Shown in pieces: positions 7,723-15,025 of a DNA stretch of 22,873 nucleotides. Each line of letters opens with the position of its first letter. Positions within the stretch are counted from its first letter, which is position 1. The DNA comes from Nautiliaceae bacterium (GTDB lineage Bacteria > Campylobacterota > Campylobacteria > Campylobacterales > Nautiliaceae). The stretch covers positions 1 through 22,873 of the forward strand of contig JAMOSR010000120.1 in the NCBI GenBank assembly GCA_027062985.1, written 5' to 3'. The translations under genes were made by a program, and so were the position numbers. The notes below the pieces were generated by a model, which worked only from the letters and a program-made list of their open reading frames with translations, was not told where the DNA came from and made no database searches.

Positions 7723-8775
7723 TCAAATATTAAGAGGCATTACGATTGTAATAAAATTATTATCTTTAAGCATAAAAGGTATATTAGGTTCGTTTAAGCA
7801 TAATTCAAATGTTTCGTTATTTATTATATTTAAAAAGTCCATTATATATCTGCTGTTTACCGCAAAAGAAAATTCATCTATTTCAGTTTTGGTTAAAAAT
7901 CTTGTTTTTGCCTGAGTTGTTTCGTCACTGATACTTTCAAATTCAATGTATTCTCTTGTTATTTTTATTCTTACCTCGTTTGAGATAATGCTCACTTGTT
8001 TTAGGTGTGATAAAAATTCTTGTTTATTAATTTGGAGTATGTATTTAAATTGGTTTGGTATTATTTTTTCATATGCCGGAAATTTTCCATTTATCAGTTT
8101 TGTGAAAAACATAATTTCATTGTTTTTAAGTATTAAATATACATCGTCATAGAATATTTCCATATCTTCTTTAAAAATTCTTTTTATTTCACTTATGGAC
8201 CTTTTTGGTACTATTATCTGTTTTTCTTTTCCTTTTGCATTTGTATAATAAACTGCAAGTCTTCTTGTATCGGTAGATACAAAGTTTGTTTTTTCTTTTA
8301 TATCAAATAGTGCCCCGTTTAGTTCATATTTAGGGTTATTTGTATCTATTACCGGAAATACTTTTTTTATTCCATCATAAAATTCTTCTGGATTGATTTC
8401 AAGTTTTTCTAGGTCGTTTGGATTTGGAAATTCCGGAAACTCGTTTGCATCAAAGCTTGATAATTTATAAATTGAGTTTTCTTGGGTTATTATGATGGTG
8501 TTGTTTTCGCTTTTTATTTCTATTTCTTTATTTTGTAACGCTTTTATTATATCTGCTAGTTTTCTTCCGTTTATGGTTATTTTTCCGGGTTTTATTATTT
8601 CCGCTTGAGTTTTTATTTTTATTCCTATTTCTTTGTCCGTTGCTTTTACTATGAGACTATCGTCTGCTATTATAAGTATATGTGATGTTATTTGTGTGTT
8701 GTCTTTTTTTTCCGTAAATGGAAGTACCTGATTTATTATACTTTCAAATACCGGTTTTTGTATTTTTATTTTCAT
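7723..8775 (-). CDS. dnaN: DNA polymerase III sliding clamp (beta subunit)
   Basis: DnaN forms the dimeric ring that holds DNA polymerase III on DNA. The 350-residue product is slightly short for the family (about 355-375) but covers all three clamp domains. Recognisable parts are the N-terminal block ending GRKLADIIKAL (domain 1), FVSTDTRRLAVYY (domain 2), and the C-terminal PFMLKDNNFITIVMPLNI, which matches the usual P-(M/L)-(P)-MR ending only loosely. Its ribosome site AAGGAG is within the AT-rich stretch of the dnaA-dnaN gap, so origin unwinding and dnaN translation signals share the same bases. It lies between dnaA and gyrB. Confidence 0.95.
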   Translation of the reverse strand: MKIKIQKPVFESIINQVLPFTEKKDNTQITSHILIIADDSLIVKATDKEIGIKIKTQAEIIKPGKITINGRKLADIIKALQNKEIEIKSENNTIIITQENSIYKLSSFDANEFPEFPNPNDLEKLEINPEEFYDGIKKVFPVIDTNNPKYELNGALFDIKEKTNFVSTDTRRLAVYYTNAKGKEKQIIVPKRSISEIKRIFKEDMEIFYDDVYLILKNNEIMFFTKLINGKFPAYEKIIPNQFKYILQINKQEFLSHLKQVSIISNEVRIKITREYIEFESISDETTQAKTRFLTKTEIDEFSFAVNSRYIMDFLNIINNETFELCLNEPNIPFMLKDNNFITIVMPLNI

Positions 8776-8899
8776 GTTTTCTCCTTATTTTAAATTCTTA
8801 TAGTAGTAGTAGTAGATTTGCGTGAATTGTTGAATTTTATTAAAAAAGCCCGAAATTAGTGAAAAAATCGTGTGAATGTGAATAACTTTTTTATTCACG
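8776..8899. other. oriC2: dnaA-dnaN origin segment with DnaA boxes and unwinding element
   Basis: Read in the dnaA direction, this gap holds DnaA boxes, then a short spacer, then five CTA repeats, then an AT-rich stretch before dnaN. TTCAC-core nine-mers are at 8891-8899 (+), 8877-8885 (-, TTATTCACA), 8871-8879 (-), 8858-8866 (-) and 8821-8829 (-); one more at 8900-8908 (+) overlaps the dnaA stop. The order box, trio, AT-rich DNA is that of the B. subtilis unwinding region. In Helicobacter the downstream half of the bipartite origin is the one that opens. Confidence 0.85.
8801..8815 (-). other. DnaA-trio motif, five repeats
   Basis: (TAG)5 on the + strand, CTA x5 read in the dnaA direction. 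It lies 5 nt beyond the DnaA box at 8821-8829 and is followed by an AT-rich stretch (8781-8800). This position and orientation match the DnaA-trio (3'-GAT-5' repeats) that guides DnaA onto single strands. Confidence 0.8.
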
Positions 8900-10204
8900 T
8901 CATTCACCTTTTTTTAGTTGAATTTTATTTTTAAGTTCTTCTATTTTTATTCTAAAATCGTTATCTTCTTTTAGTTTTTTATTGAAACTTTTTATTGCAT
9001 GACTTACGGCGCTGTGGTCTTTTAAACCGAAATACTTGGCTATTGTTGGGGTGGATTCTTTGGTAAATTCTCTGGCTAGATAAATTGCCGTTCTTCTTGC
9101 CGCAACAATATTTTGATTTCTGCTTTTTGATGTTATTTCGCTTGGTTTTATATTGAATTCTTTGGCTATTAACGATATTATGTCTTCTAAGGTTATATTT
9201 TCTTTTCTATCTTTTATGTGTTCTTTTAAGGCCTGTTTTGCAAAATCCAGTGTAATATCCATAATTCCGAGAAGTTTAGCCATGGCGTTTATTTTTACTA
9301 TCATACCTTCTATTTCTCTTATATTGTCGTCAAGTTTCGTTGCTATAAATTCTATTACATCTTCTGGAAGGTGAATACCGTTAATTTCGCATTTTTTACG
9401 AATGATTTCTATTTTTGTTTCAAGTTCGGGAGGTTGTATGTCCGCGATAAGACCGGCTTCAAAACGGCTTCTTAACCTGTCTACCAAGTCATATAATTTT
9501 TTAGGAGGTCTGTCGGCTGTAAGACATATCTGTTTTTTTTGGTTATAAAGTTCGTTAAATGTATGAAAAAATTCTTTTTGAGTCTCTTCTTTTCCCGAGA
9601 AAAACTGAACGTCGTCTATTAACAGACAGTCGCAATTTCTGTATTTTTCGTGAAATCTGTCCATGGTATGGTTTCTGACGTGTTCTCTAAATTCGTTCAT
9701 AAACTGTTCGCTTGTAACATAAATTACTTTAGCCCTGTTTTTTAAATAATTTCCTATGGCCTGTAACAGATGTGTTTTTCCAAGTCCCACACCTCCGTAT
9801 ATAAAAAGGGGATTATAGCTTTTTCCAGGATTTTCGGCTACGCTTTTTGCCGCACTGTATGCAAATTGGTTAGAAGGTCCCACTATAAAACTTTCAAAGG
9901 TGTATTCTGGAATAAGGACTGATGGAGTGTAATTTAAAATTTCTTCTGTTGAATATACTTTCGGTTTTGTCTCTTTTGTGGTTATTTCAATTACTGCTTC
10001 TATACCAGTTTCTTTTTTATAAAGTTCGGCTATTTTTTTCGCATATTTTCTTTTTACATAATTAGCTATAAAAATATTAGGAGCTTTTATTACTATATGG
10101 GCGCTGTCGCTTGATTCTTCGTCGAATTCCAAATTCTTTATAAATTTATTATAATTCACTTGATTTTCACGTTTTAGTTCCTGTTTTATTTTATCAAACA
10201 GCAA
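8900..10204 (-). CDS. dnaA: Chromosomal replication initiator DnaA
   Basis: DnaA binds the origin boxes and opens DNA as an ATP-bound filament. The 434 residues divide into domain I (about 1-75), a very short linker, the AAA+ domain with Walker A GGVGLGKT (137-144), Walker B LLIDDV (194-199), sensor TADRPP and arginine-finger block RLRSRFEAG (243-251), and the DNA-binding domain IV from about 345. The signature helix-turn-helix region is AREFTKESTPTIAKYFGLKD, then HSAVSHAI. Boxes with a TTCAC core lie on both sides of the gene, so it is probably autoregulated. It is the first gene of the leftward run. Confidence 0.98.
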   Translation of the reverse strand: MLFDKIKQELKRENQVNYNKFIKNLEFDEESSDSAHIVIKAPNIFIANYVKRKYAKKIAELYKKETGIEAVIEITTKETKPKVYSTEEILNYTPSVLIPEYTFESFIVGPSNQFAYSAAKSVAENPGKSYNPLFIYGGVGLGKTHLLQAIGNYLKNRAKVIYVTSEQFMNEFREHVRNHTMDRFHEKYRNCDCLLIDDVQFFSGKEETQKEFFHTFNELYNQKKQICLTADRPPKKLYDLVDRLRSRFEAGLIADIQPPELETKIEIIRKKCEINGIHLPEDVIEFIATKLDDNIREIEGMIVKINAMAKLLGIMDITLDFAKQALKEHIKDRKENITLEDIISLIAKEFNIKPSEITSKSRNQNIVAARRTAIYLAREFTKESTPTIAKYFGLKDHSAVSHAIKSFNKKLKEDNDFRIKIEELKNKIQLKKGE

Positions 10205-10357
10205 AAGTAAGCTCCTTTGTGAATTAAATTTTGTTCACAATGTGAAAAAATTGTGAAAATTTATGTGAATTAAATTTTATCATAACCGAAATAAAAAGTC
10301 TAATAAAGATATTCACATTGTGAATGAAATGTGAAAAAACAGTGAAAGAGTAGTGAA
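10205..10357. other. oriC1: DnaA-box cluster upstream of dnaA
   Basis: Ten TTCAC-core boxes occur in 153 bp. On the - strand they are at 10218-10226, 10241-10249, 10252-10260, 10264-10272, 10319-10327 (TCATTCACA, the Helicobacter consensus), 10330-10338, 10341-10349 and 10352-10360; on the + strand at 10231-10239 and 10309-10317. The last overlaps the ruvC start codon. The segment lies between divergent dnaA and ruvC, so it must also hold their promoters, and DnaA may repress both. Confidence 0.85.
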
Positions 10358-10822
10358 ATGAAAATACTTGGAATAGACCCCGGAACCATCAGATGCGGTT
10401 ACGCCATTGTCGAAACAGTCCCTAAACTTCATTTAATAGATGCGGGATTTATTAAAATTACGGAAAAAGAACTTCAATATCAGCTTTCACAGCTTATCGA
10501 AGGTCTTGATGTTATTTTAAAAAACAAAATAGATGAAGTTGCGGTAGAGGATATTTTTTATGCTTATAATCCAAAAACCGTTTTAAAACTAGCTCAGTTC
10601 AGAGGAGCTTTGTCTCTTAGGATTTTGCAAATACATGGTAATTTTGCCGAATATACGCCTCTTCAGGTAAAAAGGGCGGTTACCGGGAATGGAAAAGCCA
10701 AAAAAGAACAGGTGGCTTTTATGGTAAAAAGAATTCTAGGTCTTAAAGGAGATATTAAGCCTCTTGACATTACTGATGCTATTGCTGTAGCGATAACTCA
10801 TTCACAGAGGATTAAATGTTAG
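10358..10822 (+). CDS. ruvC: Holliday junction resolvase RuvC
   Basis: RuvC cuts Holliday junctions after RuvAB branch migration. The 154-residue product has the four acidic catalytic residues in their usual places: D7 (GIDPGT), E64 (AVEDIF), D137 and D140 (PLDITDAIAVA). The TPLQVKRAVTGNGKAKKEQV block (100-119) is also typical. The start codon overlaps the last DnaA box of oriC1, so origin binding by DnaA could block its transcription or translation. No classical ribosome site precedes the ATG; the upstream bases are AGTGAAAGAGTAGTGAA, with only a weak GAAAGAG. Confidence 0.96.
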   Translation: MKILGIDPGTIRCGYAIVETVPKLHLIDAGFIKITEKELQYQLSQLIEGLDVILKNKIDEVAVEDIFYAYNPKTVLKLAQFRGALSLRILQIHGNFAEYTPLQVKRAVTGNGKAKKEQVAFMVKRILGLKGDIKPLDITDAIAVAITHSQRIKC

Positions 10823-10894
10823 AAATAACTGATATTACAGGAATAATGCAATACATTTTGTTTTGGGCTTTTTGCAGTAAAATATGATTAAAGT

Positions 10895-10924
10895 TTGCCA
10901 AAAATATAAATTTTAATGTATAAT
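10895..10924 (+). promoter_or_regulatory. Promoter of the host-attachment-like gene
   Basis: TTGCCA (10895-10900) and TATAAT (10919-10924) are separated by 18 nt. The -10 box is preceded by TG. The start point would be near 10931, about 14 nt before the ATG, with AAAGGA as ribosome site. Confidence 0.6.
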
Positions 10925-10944
10925 TAAGAAAAAAGGATAAAGTC

Positions 10945-11415
10945 ATGAAAGTAGGTGATTTAGTAATTGTAGCTACTCTTGGAGAAATAAAAGCATATAA
11001 AGCCAGTCCTAGAACAGCGGAAGCGGAAGCCGGTCTTAAACCTAGTGAAGTAAAACTTGATTTGGTAAAAGCTATTGATATTATAGAAGCTCATAAAAAA
11101 CTTCAGGATTTAGTAACAGGGCTGGAAGGAAGTTTTAAGCCTGGTTTTTTGAATAAGTCCGTAAGCGGTGAAAAACATAATTTAAAACAGGAAATTTATA
11201 AAGAAGCTGTAAAAGCTGTAGCAGAGGATATAGACCTTTTAATAGAAGAGCTTGGTAATAAAAAGGTGTTTTTATCTCTTCCTAAAGTAATTTCAAAAGA
11301 TGTTTTAGATAACTTAAAAAATAAAGACAAAATTTTTAGATTGGTTGAAAAAGACCTTTTAAAAACGGATAAAAATAAACTGATAGAAGAATTTAAGCCC
11401 GAAATATTAAAGTAG
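10945..11415 (+). CDS. Host-attachment (PF10116/baeRF-like) family protein
   Basis: The 156-residue protein starts with a strand and AYKASPRTAEAEAG, has a variable middle, and ends with an alpha/beta half: LKQEIYKEAVKAVAEDIDLLIEE, then VFLSLPKVISKDVLDNL, then VEKDLLKTDKNKLIEEF. This layout (helix with R/K-x-x-A, strand plus P, helix with L, final E/K-D-L) resembles the 'host attachment protein' family, whose fold is related to eukaryotic release factor middle domains. The molecular role of the family is not settled and the name does not imply pathogenesis here. It has its own promoter and is convergent with nusB. Assignment is from memory of the family pattern. Confidence 0.5.
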   Translation: MKVGDLVIVATLGEIKAYKASPRTAEAEAGLKPSEVKLDLVKAIDIIEAHKKLQDLVTGLEGSFKPGFLNKSVSGEKHNLKQEIYKEAVKAVAEDIDLLIEELGNKKVFLSLPKVISKDVLDNLKNKDKIFRLVEKDLLKTDKNKLIEEFKPEILK

Positions 11416-11425
11416 CGGCTAAAGA

Positions 11426-11445
11426 GAGGATAAACACTTATCCTC
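11426..11445. terminator. Shared hairpin between convergent genes
   Basis: GAGGATAA (11426-11433), loop ACAC and TTATCCTC (11438-11445) form a perfect 8-bp stem. It includes the nusB stop codon and lies 10 nt after the stop of the + strand gene. Neither side has a strong T run, so efficiency as an intrinsic terminator is uncertain. Confidence 0.45.
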
Positions 11446-11860
11446 CTTCGTTTCCATTCTTTAGATTTTCCTTTGCCACTTTATCTAGTATTCCGTTTAT
11501 AAAGCTTTTGGCTTTGTCTTCTGAAAAGTTTTTTGCTATTTTGACTGCTTCGTCTATTGCTATTTGAAACGGCGTATCGGTATATTTAATTTCATATACA
11601 CCGAGTCTTAAAATCTGTTTGTCGACTTTATCGAGTCTGTCGAAACTCCAGTCAATAAGGTGGTTTTTGATTATATCATCTATTTCTTCTTTATGTTCTA
11701 AAATACCGTTTAAAAGTTTTTTTGCAAACTCAGCTTTTTGCCCTTTTATTTTTTTTTCTTTAAGCAGCTCTTCGAATTGTTTAGGAGCTTCTTCGTTTCC
11801 TTGTTCTAAAGCGTATAGAGTCTGAACTACAGCTTCTCTTGCGTGTGTTATGGTTGCCAT
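11438..11860 (-). CDS. nusB: Transcription antitermination factor NusB
   Basis: NusB, with NusE/S10, binds boxA RNA in antitermination of rRNA operons. The 140-residue, all-helical product has the N-terminal THAREAVVQTLYALEQGN block, the central IIKNHLIDWSFDRLDKVDKQILRLGVYEI pattern (split here as residues about 63-91) and the FINGILDKVAKE C-terminal helix of the family. Its ATG directly abuts the ribH stop. It is the last gene of kdsA-ribH-nusB, an order also known in Campylobacter, where pyrF follows; pyrF is not here. Confidence 0.95.
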   Translation of the reverse strand: MATITHAREAVVQTLYALEQGNEEAPKQFEELLKEKKIKGQKAEFAKKLLNGILEHKEEIDDIIKNHLIDWSFDRLDKVDKQILRLGVYEIKYTDTPFQIAIDEAVKIAKNFSEDKAKSFINGILDKVAKENLKNGNEGG

Positions 11861-12325
11861 TTAAAATTCCTTGTAAAGATTAATCATTTCTATAAGTCCA
11901 AGCATTGCCTCAAAACCTTTATTTCCGGCTTTTGTTCCGGCCCTTTCTATGGCCTGTTCGATGGTGTCGGTTGTCAGGAGCCCGAAAGTAACGGGAGTAT
12001 CAAAATTCAAAGTAGTATTAGCTATGCCTTTGGTGGCTTCTGCTGCTACGTAATCAAAATGAGGAGTTGCCCCTCTTATTACGGCGCCTACGCAGCATAT
12101 ACCATCGTATATATCTTTTTTTAAAGCTCTTTTAAGAGCAAAAGGAAGTTCAAAAGCCCCGGGTACTAAAATTAGGTCCAGGTTTTCGTCTTTTCCCCCG
12201 TTTCTTAAAAAAGCGTCTCTTGCTCCTTCTATTAATCGGTCTGTAATAAGATGGTTAAACCTGCTAGCTATTACTGCTATTTTTTCATGACCTTCAAGTT
12301 GTAAGGTTCCTTCTATCGTATTCAT
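11861..12325 (-). CDS. ribH: 6,7-dimethyl-8-ribityllumazine synthase
   Basis: RibH condenses 5-amino-6-ribitylaminouracil with a butanone phosphate to the riboflavin precursor lumazine, in icosahedral or pentameric particles. Motifs are SRFN (21-24), VPGAFELP (54-61), and GAVIRGATPHFDYV with proton-shuttling H89, and a C-terminal GTKAGNKGFEA. I place the start at 12325 (154 aa): AAGGAG precedes it by 5-6 nt and the ATG overlaps the kdsA stop as TAATG. An in-frame ATG at 12343 would add six residues that encode that ribosome site. Confidence 0.95.
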   Translation of the reverse strand: MNTIEGTLQLEGHEKIAVIASRFNHLITDRLIEGARDAFLRNGGKDENLDLILVPGAFELPFALKRALKKDIYDGICCVGAVIRGATPHFDYVAAEATKGIANTTLNFDTPVTFGLLTTDTIEQAIERAGTKAGNKGFEAMLGLIEMINLYKEF

Positions 12326-13122
12326 TAATTCTCCTTTTTGCATTTATTTATACATTCTATTTCTTTTAAAGTATTTTCCATAATATCAGGTGTTATCATA
12401 TTAGGTCCGTCGCTTAGAGCTTCGTTTGGGTTGTAGTGGGTTTCAAAGAAAAACCCGTCAACTCCCACAGCCGCGGCGGCTTTGCTTAAGTATGGAACGA
12501 ATTCTCTTTTGCCTCCGCTTTTACCGCCGGCACCTCCTGGCATTTGTACACTGTGTGTTGCGTCAAAAATTACTGGTGCGAATTTTCTCATAATAACAAG
12601 ACTTCTCATATCGACTACTAAATTTCCGTATCCGAATGTTGTTCCTCTTTCTGTCAGCCAAACGCCGTGTTTTTTTGCATTTTCGTAATTTACTTCAGAA
12701 CATCCTCTGGTTTTTAAAACTTTTAAAACTGAATATTTCATATCTTCCGGATTCATAAATTGACCTTTTTTTATATTTACTATTTTATCAGTTTTAGCCG
12801 CTTCAACAAGCAAATCAGTCTGACGGCAAAGAAATGCCGGAATTTGCAAAACATCAACAACTTCGGCTGCTTTTTTTACCTGCCATGTTTCATGAACGTC
12901 TGTTAACAGTTTATAACCGAATTTTTCTTTTACTTCTTTTAATATCTCAAGTCCTTTGTCTATTCCCGGACCTCTGTAACTCTCAAGTGACGTTCTGTTT
13001 GCTTTGTCAAAACTCGCTTTAAAATAAAATTCATATGTTTCACTGTAAGGTTTTAAATATTTTGCTATTTTAAAAATCTGTTCCTTGCTTTCTATAACAC
13101 AGGGGCCGGCTATTAAAATCAT
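12325..13122 (-). CDS. kdsA: KDO-8-phosphate synthase, metal-dependent type
   Basis: KdsA joins phosphoenolpyruvate and arabinose-5-phosphate to KDO-8-P, for the lipopolysaccharide core of Gram-negative bacteria. The 265-residue product begins MILIAGPCVIES; Cys8, where the metal-independent enzymes have Asn, marks the metal type as in Aquifex. The other expected ligands have matching spacing: H190 (DATHSVQMPGG), E227 (FFETHYNP) and D238 (LSDGPNM). The KANRTS block (40-45) and LCRQTDLL (98-105) bind substrate. It is divergent from dapF, with only about 40 bp between the starts. Confidence 0.96.
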   Translation of the reverse strand: MILIAGPCVIESKEQIFKIAKYLKPYSETYEFYFKASFDKANRTSLESYRGPGIDKGLEILKEVKEKFGYKLLTDVHETWQVKKAAEVVDVLQIPAFLCRQTDLLVEAAKTDKIVNIKKGQFMNPEDMKYSVLKVLKTRGCSEVNYENAKKHGVWLTERGTTFGYGNLVVDMRSLVIMRKFAPVIFDATHSVQMPGGAGGKSGGKREFVPYLSKAAAAVGVDGFFFETHYNPNEALSDGPNMITPDIMENTLKEIECINKCKKEN

Positions 13123-13138
13123 TCTTTACCTTTTTTAT

Positions 13139-13144
13139 TATAAT
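13139..13144 (+). promoter_or_regulatory. -10 box for dapF in the kdsA-dapF gap
   Basis: TATAAT at 13139-13144 would start a transcript near 13151, about 14 nt before the preferred ATG at 13165. The divergent kdsA start is at 13122, so the two promoters must overlap each other or the kdsA leader. Confidence 0.45.
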
Positions 13145-13164
13145 TATATCTAAAAAGGATGAAA

Positions 13165-13902
13165 ATGGTTGTTAGCAAATATAGTGCCAGCGGTAACGAT
13201 TTCGTTATTTTTCATACATTTAAAAAAGAGGATAGAAGCGATTTGGCAAAAACACTTTGTGACAGACAAAACGGAGTAGGGGCTGATGGATTAATTGTTT
13301 TGTTACCTCATCTTGAGTATGATTTTGAATGGCAGTTTTATAATGCCGACGGAAGTGTTGCCGAGATGTGCGGAAACGGAAGCAGGGCGGCTGCACATTA
13401 TGCCTATATGCAAGGATTAGCTCCTGAAAAAATGAAATTTTTAACGCTTGCCGGGGTAATTGAAGCGGAAGTCGACGGGGATTTGGTTGAGTCTCAGCTC
13501 ACGCCTTATAAATTTATAGGAGAATATGAAGATTTCGGAAAAAAATTCAAAATCTACGATACCGGGGTTCCTCATATAGTGATTATGGAAAGTATAGAAA
13601 ATTTTGATAAAAAACTGGCAAGGGATTTAAGATATAAATATAACGCAAACGTAAACTGGGCTGAAGTAAAAGAGGGGAAACTTTTTGTAAGAACCTACGA
13701 AAGAGGGGTGGAGGATGAAACTTTAGCTTGCGGGACAGGTATGTGTGCTTCTTTTTTAACGGCAAGAGATAATGGCTTGATAGATAATTCTGTGAAAGTT
13801 TATCCAAAAAGCCAAGAAGAACTTAATGTTTCTTTAAGAAACGGAAGACTTTATTTTAAAGGCAAAGTAAAGGAAACTTTTAAAGCGATTACAGCTGATT
13901 AA
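13165..13902 (+). CDS. dapF: Diaminopimelate epimerase
   Basis: DapF interconverts LL- and meso-diaminopimelate, for lysine and peptidoglycan. The 245-residue product has both active-site cysteines: C69 in EMCGNGSRAAA and C189 in ACGTGMCASF, with the N-terminal KYSASGNDF block and NGVGADGL (36-43). I choose ATG 13165 over 13159, because AAGG ends at 13158, directly against the earlier ATG but 6 nt from the later one, and because the length then fits the family's short N-terminus. It is followed by a 114-nt gap with a weak terminator and tpx. Confidence 0.94.
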   Translation: MVVSKYSASGNDFVIFHTFKKEDRSDLAKTLCDRQNGVGADGLIVLLPHLEYDFEWQFYNADGSVAEMCGNGSRAAAHYAYMQGLAPEKMKFLTLAGVIEAEVDGDLVESQLTPYKFIGEYEDFGKKFKIYDTGVPHIVIMESIENFDKKLARDLRYKYNANVNWAEVKEGKLFVRTYERGVEDETLACGTGMCASFLTARDNGLIDNSVKVYPKSQEELNVSLRNGRLYFKGKVKETFKAITAD

Positions 13903-13923
13903 AATTACTTTTATAAAGTTATA

Positions 13924-13995
13924 GTTACATTTAGTAACATCTCTTAAAAAAAAGATAATTTTGGTCTTTTTTTATTTTTTTCTTTATGTTACACT
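13924..13995 (+). promoter_or_regulatory. Repeated GTTAC elements and possible extended -10 upstream of tpx
   Basis: GTTAC ATTTA GTAAC (13924-13938) is a 5-bp dyad. GTAACAT (13934-13940) recurs inverted as ATGTTAC (13985-13991). The second copy overlaps a TGT-TACACT extended -10 (13987-13995), whose start point would be near 14002, with AAAGGAGG next. It is a candidate operator for the downstream MarR regulator or a peroxide sensor. It does not match a PerR box clearly. Confidence 0.35.
13947..13980 (+). terminator. Weak AU-rich terminator after dapF
   Basis: AAAAAAAGA (13947-13955) pairs with TCTTTTTTT (13965-13973) around a 9-nt loop, followed by ATTTTTT. The stem has a single G-C pair. 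Confidence 0.4.
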
Positions 13996-14016
13996 GCTAT
14001 AAAAAAAGGAGGCATA

Positions 14017-14535
14017 ATGCCAACATTAACAAAATTAAAAGGTAACGATGTAGCACTTTACGGAAACCAAGTAAACGTGGGAAATAAAGCACCGGTTGTA
14101 ACTTTACCAAATAGCTCTCTTGAAGAAGTAACCATTGGCGGTGCTCAGAATAAAGCTCAATTAATAGTAGCCGTTCCAAGCCTTGATACTCCTGTATGTG
14201 CGATGGAAACTAGAAAATTTAATGAAGAAGCGGCAAAGGTAGAAAATACTGTAGTTTGTGTAGTTTCAATGGATTTACCGTTCGCGGCAAAAAGATTTTG
14301 TTCTACTGAAGGGGTTGAAAATCTTCAGGTATTAAGCGACTATAGAGAAAAATGTTTCTCAACTCAGTACGGAACATTAATTGCTGAGGGACCGCTTAGA
14401 GGACTTAGTGCGAGAGTTATTTTTGTAGTTGATAAAAATGGAGTGATAACTTATAAAGAAATTGTTCCTGAAATTACAGAAGAACCAAACTACGAAGCGG
14501 CTTTAGCGGCACTTAAAAAAGCTGCAGCCAATTAA
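14017..14535 (+). CDS. tpx: Thiol peroxidase Tpx
   Basis: Tpx is an atypical two-cysteine peroxiredoxin that reduces peroxides with thioredoxin. The 172-residue product has the peroxidatic C61 in PSLDTPVCAMETRKFN and the resolving C95 in RFCSTEGVENL, at the same numbering as E. coli Tpx. A third cysteine, C81, is extra. The LSDYR and GLSARVIFVVD blocks are also typical. The ribosome site AAAGGAGG is strong and the promoter region has repeated GTTAC elements. It is followed by a MarR-type gene, which suggests redox control, an inference from position only. Confidence 0.96.
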   Translation: MPTLTKLKGNDVALYGNQVNVGNKAPVVTLPNSSLEEVTIGGAQNKAQLIVAVPSLDTPVCAMETRKFNEEAAKVENTVVCVVSMDLPFAAKRFCSTEGVENLQVLSDYREKCFSTQYGTLIAEGPLRGLSARVIFVVDKNGVITYKEIVPEITEEPNYEAALAALKKAAAN

Positions 14536-14560
14536 TTTCTTCTTTTTTCTTTCTTTATAG

Positions 14561-14566
14561 TATAAT
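14561..14566 (+). promoter_or_regulatory. -10 box for the MarR-type gene
   Basis: TATAAT after a T-rich tract at 14536-14557 that may also end tpx transcripts. The start point would be near 14573, about 25 nt before the preferred ATG at 14598. No clear -35 box. Confidence 0.4.
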
Positions 14567-14597
14567 TCTTAATTAAATTATGTTGTTAAGGATAAAA

Positions 14598-15014
14598 ATG
14601 AGCCTAAATAAAGATGAATCTTTAGAATATGCTTTAACTACCACTTTAAATGTGTTAAGAAAAAAGTTTAACAGTCAAATTTCTCCTTATAATTTGAGTT
14701 CAGAACAATATGCGGTTATGAGACTCGTGGATGAAATAGGAGAAATAACTCCTACTAAAATTGCAGAACTCTTAAAAAGAGATAAAGCTACCATTACAAG
14801 GATAATAAATTCTTTGGAAAAAAAAGGATTTATAAATAAAAAATATATAAATTCAAAATCATATTATTTGCTCTTAACCCAAGAGGGTGAAATAAATCTG
14901 AAGCTTGCTGATAAAGTTGCAGTAGAATTTCAGAATAAAATAAAAAGTATCCTTAGTGAGGAAGAGTTTAAATGTCTTTTGGAAAAATTACAAAAAATAA
15001 GAAATAATTTTTAA
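14598..15014 (+). CDS. MarR-family transcriptional regulator
   Basis: The 138-residue protein has the MarR layout: dimer helices at both ends and a winged helix in the middle. The DNA-reading part is ITPTKIAELLKRDKATITRIINSLEKKGFI (about residues 50-79), followed by a wing (KKYINSKSYYLLLTQEGE). MarR proteins are usually ligand- or redox-sensitive repressors. It has one cysteine, C126, so oxidation sensing by intersubunit disulfide is possible but unproven. I choose ATG 14598 because AAGGA precedes it by 5 nt; an ATG at 14580 would encode this site. It lies after tpx and 11 nt before a SurA-like gene, which could be its targets. Confidence 0.85.
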   Translation: MSLNKDESLEYALTTTLNVLRKKFNSQISPYNLSSEQYAVMRLVDEIGEITPTKIAELLKRDKATITRIINSLEKKGFINKKYINSKSYYLLLTQEGEINLKLADKVAVEFQNKIKSILSEEEFKCLLEKLQKIRNNF

Positions 15015-15025
15015 AGGTAAAATAT

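Noticed and set aside
8801..8815. (TAG)5 as a simple microsatellite
   Set aside because: Its distance and orientation from a DnaA box and AT-rich stretch match a DnaA-trio, so function is more likely than random repeat growth.
12343..12343. ATG 12343 as start of ribH
   Set aside because: The extra residues encode the AAGGAG ribosome site of the ATG at 12325, which also overlaps the kdsA stop as TAATG.
13910..13940. PerR or Fur box upstream of tpx
   Set aside because: TTATAAAGTTATAG is only loosely like a PerR box and has no clean dyad; I could not distinguish it from the AT-rich background.
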